Shown here one piece after another: positions 61,736-64,000 of a DNA stretch of 64,000 bases. Source of the stretch: Ameyamaea chiangmaiensis (GTDB lineage Bacteria > Pseudomonadota > Alphaproteobacteria > Acetobacterales > Acetobacteraceae); the NCBI RefSeq assembly GCF_025995235.1, contig NZ_BAPT01000008.1:1-64000 (forward strand). The letters run 5' to 3'. Position 1 is the stretch's first letter; each line of letters starts with the position of its first letter. Under the pieces are notes generated by a model. The model was given only the letters and a program-made list of their open reading frames with translations. It was not told the DNA's origin and did not search any database. Made by a program: the position numbers and the translations under genes.

Positions 61736-62434
61736 ATGGGTCTTTCAGCTTCCCCGACGTCTCCCACCCTGCGCGAGCAGTTCCGTGCCCTGGAAGACGA
61801 GCGACGCCGGACCTGGGCGCCCGATGCCCTGGCGATCAACATCAAACAGCGCGAAACCCTGCTGCGCGCGCATCCCGCCACGTTCCATGTGCGCCCCGGC
61901 GACGTCCTGCCGGCGGCCGTCCTGCCGCGCACCGACGGCGGCGCGATCGCGCTCGACGATCTGGTCGCAGCCGGTCCGGCGGTATTGGTGTTCTTTCGTT
62001 TCGCGGGCTGTCCGGCCTGCAACATCGCCCTGCCGTATTACGCGCAGACGCTGTCGGGCGCGCTGTCGGCGGCGGGCGTTCCGCTGATCGCGCTATCGCC
62101 CCAGCCGGTCGAACTGCTGGGCGAGATCGTCGCCCGTCACGCGCTGCCTTTTCCGGTCGTCTCCGACACCGCGCTTGCCCTGTCCCGCGCGCTGGGCATT
62201 ACCTATACGTTCGATGATGCCTCGCGCGCTGCGGCCGCGGCCAAAGGGGGCGCGAGCCACCAGCTGAACGGCACCGACGCGTGGGAGCTGCCCAAGCCGA
62301 CGGTCATCGTGCTCGATCCCGGCCGGGTCGTTCGTTTCGTCGATGTGTCGCCGGACTGGATGGACCGCACCGATGCGACGACGATCCTCAATGCCCTGAG
62401 CCTGCGCGACAACGTGCGCTCGCATGCGGCGTGA
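61736..62434 (+). CDS. Peroxiredoxin-like (AhpC/TSA) protein
   Basis: The protein is 232 residues from the ATG at 61736, which has AGGA 8 bases upstream. A further ATG at 61727 has the signal too close. The thioredoxin-fold segment VLVFFRFAGCPACNIALPYY has a CPAC active site, and the region FPVVSDTALALSRALGITY is typical of AhpC/TSA-type peroxiredoxins. It would reduce peroxides or disulfides, perhaps protecting from oxidants made by the oxygenases. It is followed after 89 bp by the second sulfonate-type binding protein gene. Confidence 0.85.
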   Translation: MGLSASPTSPTLREQFRALEDERRRTWAPDALAINIKQRETLLRAHPATFHVRPGDVLPAAVLPRTDGGAIALDDLVAAGPAVLVFFRFAGCPACNIALPYYAQTLSGALSAAGVPLIALSPQPVELLGEIVARHALPFPVVSDTALALSRALGITYTFDDASRAAAAAKGGASHQLNGTDAWELPKPTVIVLDPGRVVRFVDVSPDWMDRTDATTILNALSLRDNVRSHAA

Positions 62435-62523
62435 CGATGCCCCTTTTGCCCGAGGCAATCGGAGCATCCACCGTCCTGTTCAACAGTTCACCGTAGAAAC
62501 ACGCTTTTCCAAGGCACTTTATT

Positions 62524-63597
62524 ATGTCGGTCCCAGCGTCCCTGTCCCGCCGCACCCTGTTCGGTGCTTCCCTGTCCGCCCTTGCACCCCTGTCCCCCCT
62601 GGTGCGGCCGGCATGGGCCGATGACATGCCCCCGGGCAGCATGACGCACGATGCCTGCGCGGGGGCGGGACCGACCCGTGTGGCCGCCGTGCCCGGCCCG
62701 ACACGCAAGCTGACGATCGCCTGGAACGAGAACGCCGTGTGCACGGCCGCGGTCCCCGTGGCCAAGGCAAAAGGCTTTTTCGCGCGCTATAACGTCGACG
62801 TCGAGTATGTGAACTTCGCCGGCGCCACCGACCAGTTGCTCGAAGCGATGTCGACCGGCAAGGCGGATGGCGCGCCGGGCATGGCGCTTCGCTGGCTCAA
62901 ACCGCTTCAGCAGGGATTCGACGTCAAGCTTGTCGCCGGGCTCCATGCGGGCTGCATGTATATGCTGGCACCCGCCGATGGCGCCGTGCGTCAGTTGTCG
63001 GACGTGCGCGGCAAAACCGTCGGCGTGACCGATATGGGTGGGCCGGACAAGAACTTTTTCTCGATCCGTCTGAAGGAGGCCGGGATCGACCCGGACACCG
63101 ACGTTCAATGGCGGCAATATCCGGCCGACCTGCTGCCGGTTGCCCTCCAGCGCGGCGACGTGCAGGCCATAACCGATGGCGATCCCTTCTCCTATCTTCA
63201 GAAAAAGCAGTTCGGCCTGATGGAAATCGACAGCAACATGCGGGGCGAGTGGGCACATATCGGCTGCTGCGTCATCGGGTTGCGCGGCAGTCTGATCCGC
63301 AACGAACCCGTGGTTGCCGCCGCCGTCACACGCGCCATTCTGGATGCCGGAGCGTGGCTGGCCTGCAATCCCGACGAAGCGGGCGAGATCTTCAAGCCCT
63401 ACGCGCCCAAGGCAAGTGCGGCCGATATCGCGACGATGATCCGGATGCAGGGTCATCATCATCAGACGCTCAGCACCTCATTTCATGACGAGGTGGTGCG
63501 TTACGCGGAGGCGCTGAAAAAGATCGGTGTGTTCCGTCCGTCTCTCGACACCGCGCGCTATGCGCAACGCGTCACGCAGGATGTGTTTCAGGCATGA
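62524..63597 (+). CDS. ABC transporter substrate-binding protein, sulfonate/NMT1 type, Tat-like signal
   Basis: The 357-residue protein begins with SRRTLFGASLSALAPL, a twin-arginine-type signal ending near residue 36 (WADD). The mature part reads ITDGDPFSYLQKKQFG, YNVDVEYVNFAGATDQLLEA and SDVRGKTVGVTDMGG, typical of SsuA/TauA-like binding proteins. It is distinct from the SsuA at 51829-52791 and longer. Its stop overlaps the permease start by 4 bp. A second sulfonate-type importer in one locus suggests that two related organosulfur compounds are taken up. Tat export would imply folding or a cofactor before transport. Confidence 0.88.
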   Translation: MSVPASLSRRTLFGASLSALAPLSPLVRPAWADDMPPGSMTHDACAGAGPTRVAAVPGPTRKLTIAWNENAVCTAAVPVAKAKGFFARYNVDVEYVNFAGATDQLLEAMSTGKADGAPGMALRWLKPLQQGFDVKLVAGLHAGCMYMLAPADGAVRQLSDVRGKTVGVTDMGGPDKNFFSIRLKEAGIDPDTDVQWRQYPADLLPVALQRGDVQAITDGDPFSYLQKKQFGLMEIDSNMRGEWAHIGCCVIGLRGSLIRNEPVVAAAVTRAILDAGAWLACNPDEAGEIFKPYAPKASAADIATMIRMQGHHHQTLSTSFHDEVVRYAEALKKIGVFRPSLDTARYAQRVTQDVFQA

Positions 63598-64000
63598 CCG
63601 CCGCGCCCACGTCCGTAGCCTTCGACGGCCCCGCGCGCAGGTCGGCACCGGTGACGCGTCCGTCGTGGCGGTCGCTGTTGCCCTGGGCCGCCGGCCCGGT
63701 GTGGATCATTGCCGCATGCGTCACCTGGCGCTGGCCGGATGCGGACGATTTTCCCGACACGACCCTTCTTGCCGGATTGTTCCTGGCCGGTGGTCTCGTC
63801 CTGTTGCTCGCCGCCGCGCTGCATCGCCTGTCGGCACGCGCGCCCTGGGCCATTGCCCTGGGGGTGGGCTTGGCGGCGTGGGAAATCGCGCAGGCCAAAC
63901 TTCTGTGGTTGCCTCGGCCGTTTTTCGGCACACCGCAGGATCTTCTGGATGTGTTCGTCACCGACTGGCGCAAGCTGGGCGACAGTCTTCTGCACAGTCT
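63594..64000 (+). CDS. ABC transporter permease, sulfonate type (partial, cut by window end)
   Basis: About 135 codons are visible, running off the window. The N-terminus has an unusually long segment with three hydrophobic stretches, then LWLPRPFFGTPQDLLDVFVT DWRK-like sequence that marks the start of the SsuC-type permease core. It overlaps the binding-protein gene by 4 bp, so transporter subunits are coupled. The ATP-binding gene should lie just beyond the window. Confidence 0.8.
   Translation, partial: MTAAPTSVAFDGPARRSAPVTRPSWRSLLPWAAGPVWIIAACVTWRWPDADDFPDTTLLAGLFLAGGLVLLLAAALHRLSARAPWAIALGVGLAAWEIAQAKLLWLPRPFFGTPQDLLDVFVTDWRKLGDSLLHS

Noticed and set aside
1..64000. CRISPR arrays, tRNA or rRNA genes, intact prophage
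   Set aside because: No regular repeat arrays, tRNA cloverleaf segments or phage structural genes were recognised on reading. A dedicated scan (tRNAscan, CRISPR finder) was not possible here.

Overview
The window looks like a piece of a high-GC alphaproteobacterial chromosome, most likely from an acetic acid bacterium (Acetobacteraceae). That assignment is an inference. It rests on the GC-rich codon use of most genes, a COX15/CtaA-type heme A synthase, a periplasmic trehalase, a fatty acid hydroxylase, and the overall mix of sugar-oxidation and surface-glycan genes. I saw no tRNA, rRNA or CRISPR array. Apart from a degraded transposase piece, I saw no intact mobile element.

Region 1 (about 0.1-18.6 kb) is a surface-glycan locus. 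A minus-strand run (7414 down to 95) encodes a GT9 heptosyltransferase-like protein, GmhB, HldE, an AGE-family sugar isomerase/epimerase and a second GT9 protein with TPRs. This is most of an ADP-heptose pathway plus two candidate transferases. Two AT-rich genes follow (7843-10360). One is a DxD glycosyltransferase and the other is of unknown function, and they share a C-terminal beta-rich module. Next come ManC (GDP-mannose supply), KpsE and KpsT (capsule-type ABC export, with no permease gene here), a Wza-like outer-membrane exporter, two GT4 glycosyltransferases and a fatty acid 2-hydroxylase-like protein.

Region 2 (about 18.8-38.2 kb) is a large catabolic locus with no obvious known pathway. 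It has two paralogous NCS1 permeases, a TonB-dependent receptor, an amidohydrolase, an FMN hydroxyacid oxidase, zinc and short-chain dehydrogenases, a histidinol-dehydrogenase-like enzyme with altered metal and substrate residues, a kinase-like protein, RidA, a GMC oxidoreductase, an ArgE-like deacylase, a flavin monooxygenase, a class II aldolase and a LysR regulator. Gene overlaps indicate coordinated expression of several subsets. The substrate is probably a nitrogen-containing small molecule, which is an inference.

Region 3 (about 38.3-50.1 kb) is mostly housekeeping: a FliK-like protein, Apt, a receiver-only response regulator, a Bcr/CflA transporter, a DedA/TVP38 protein, heme A synthase, trehalase, TldD and DnaB. 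Two DnaA-box-like 9-mers lie just upstream of dnaB.

Region 4 (about 50.1 kb to the end) is an organosulfur-utilisation locus. It has a divergent SsuA / SsuCB transporter, then a tightly packed minus-strand operon: SsuD-like flavin monooxygenase, D-2-hydroxyacid dehydrogenase, class II aldolase, Gln-type thiol dioxygenase and four-domain rhodanese. A LysR regulator, a peroxiredoxin-like protein and a second sulfonate-type ABC system (cut by the window end) follow. Between the two halves, a GNAT acetyltransferase gene is split by a roughly 2 kb AT-rich patch holding a truncated HlyD gene, a beta-propeller gene and an IS5-type transposase remnant.
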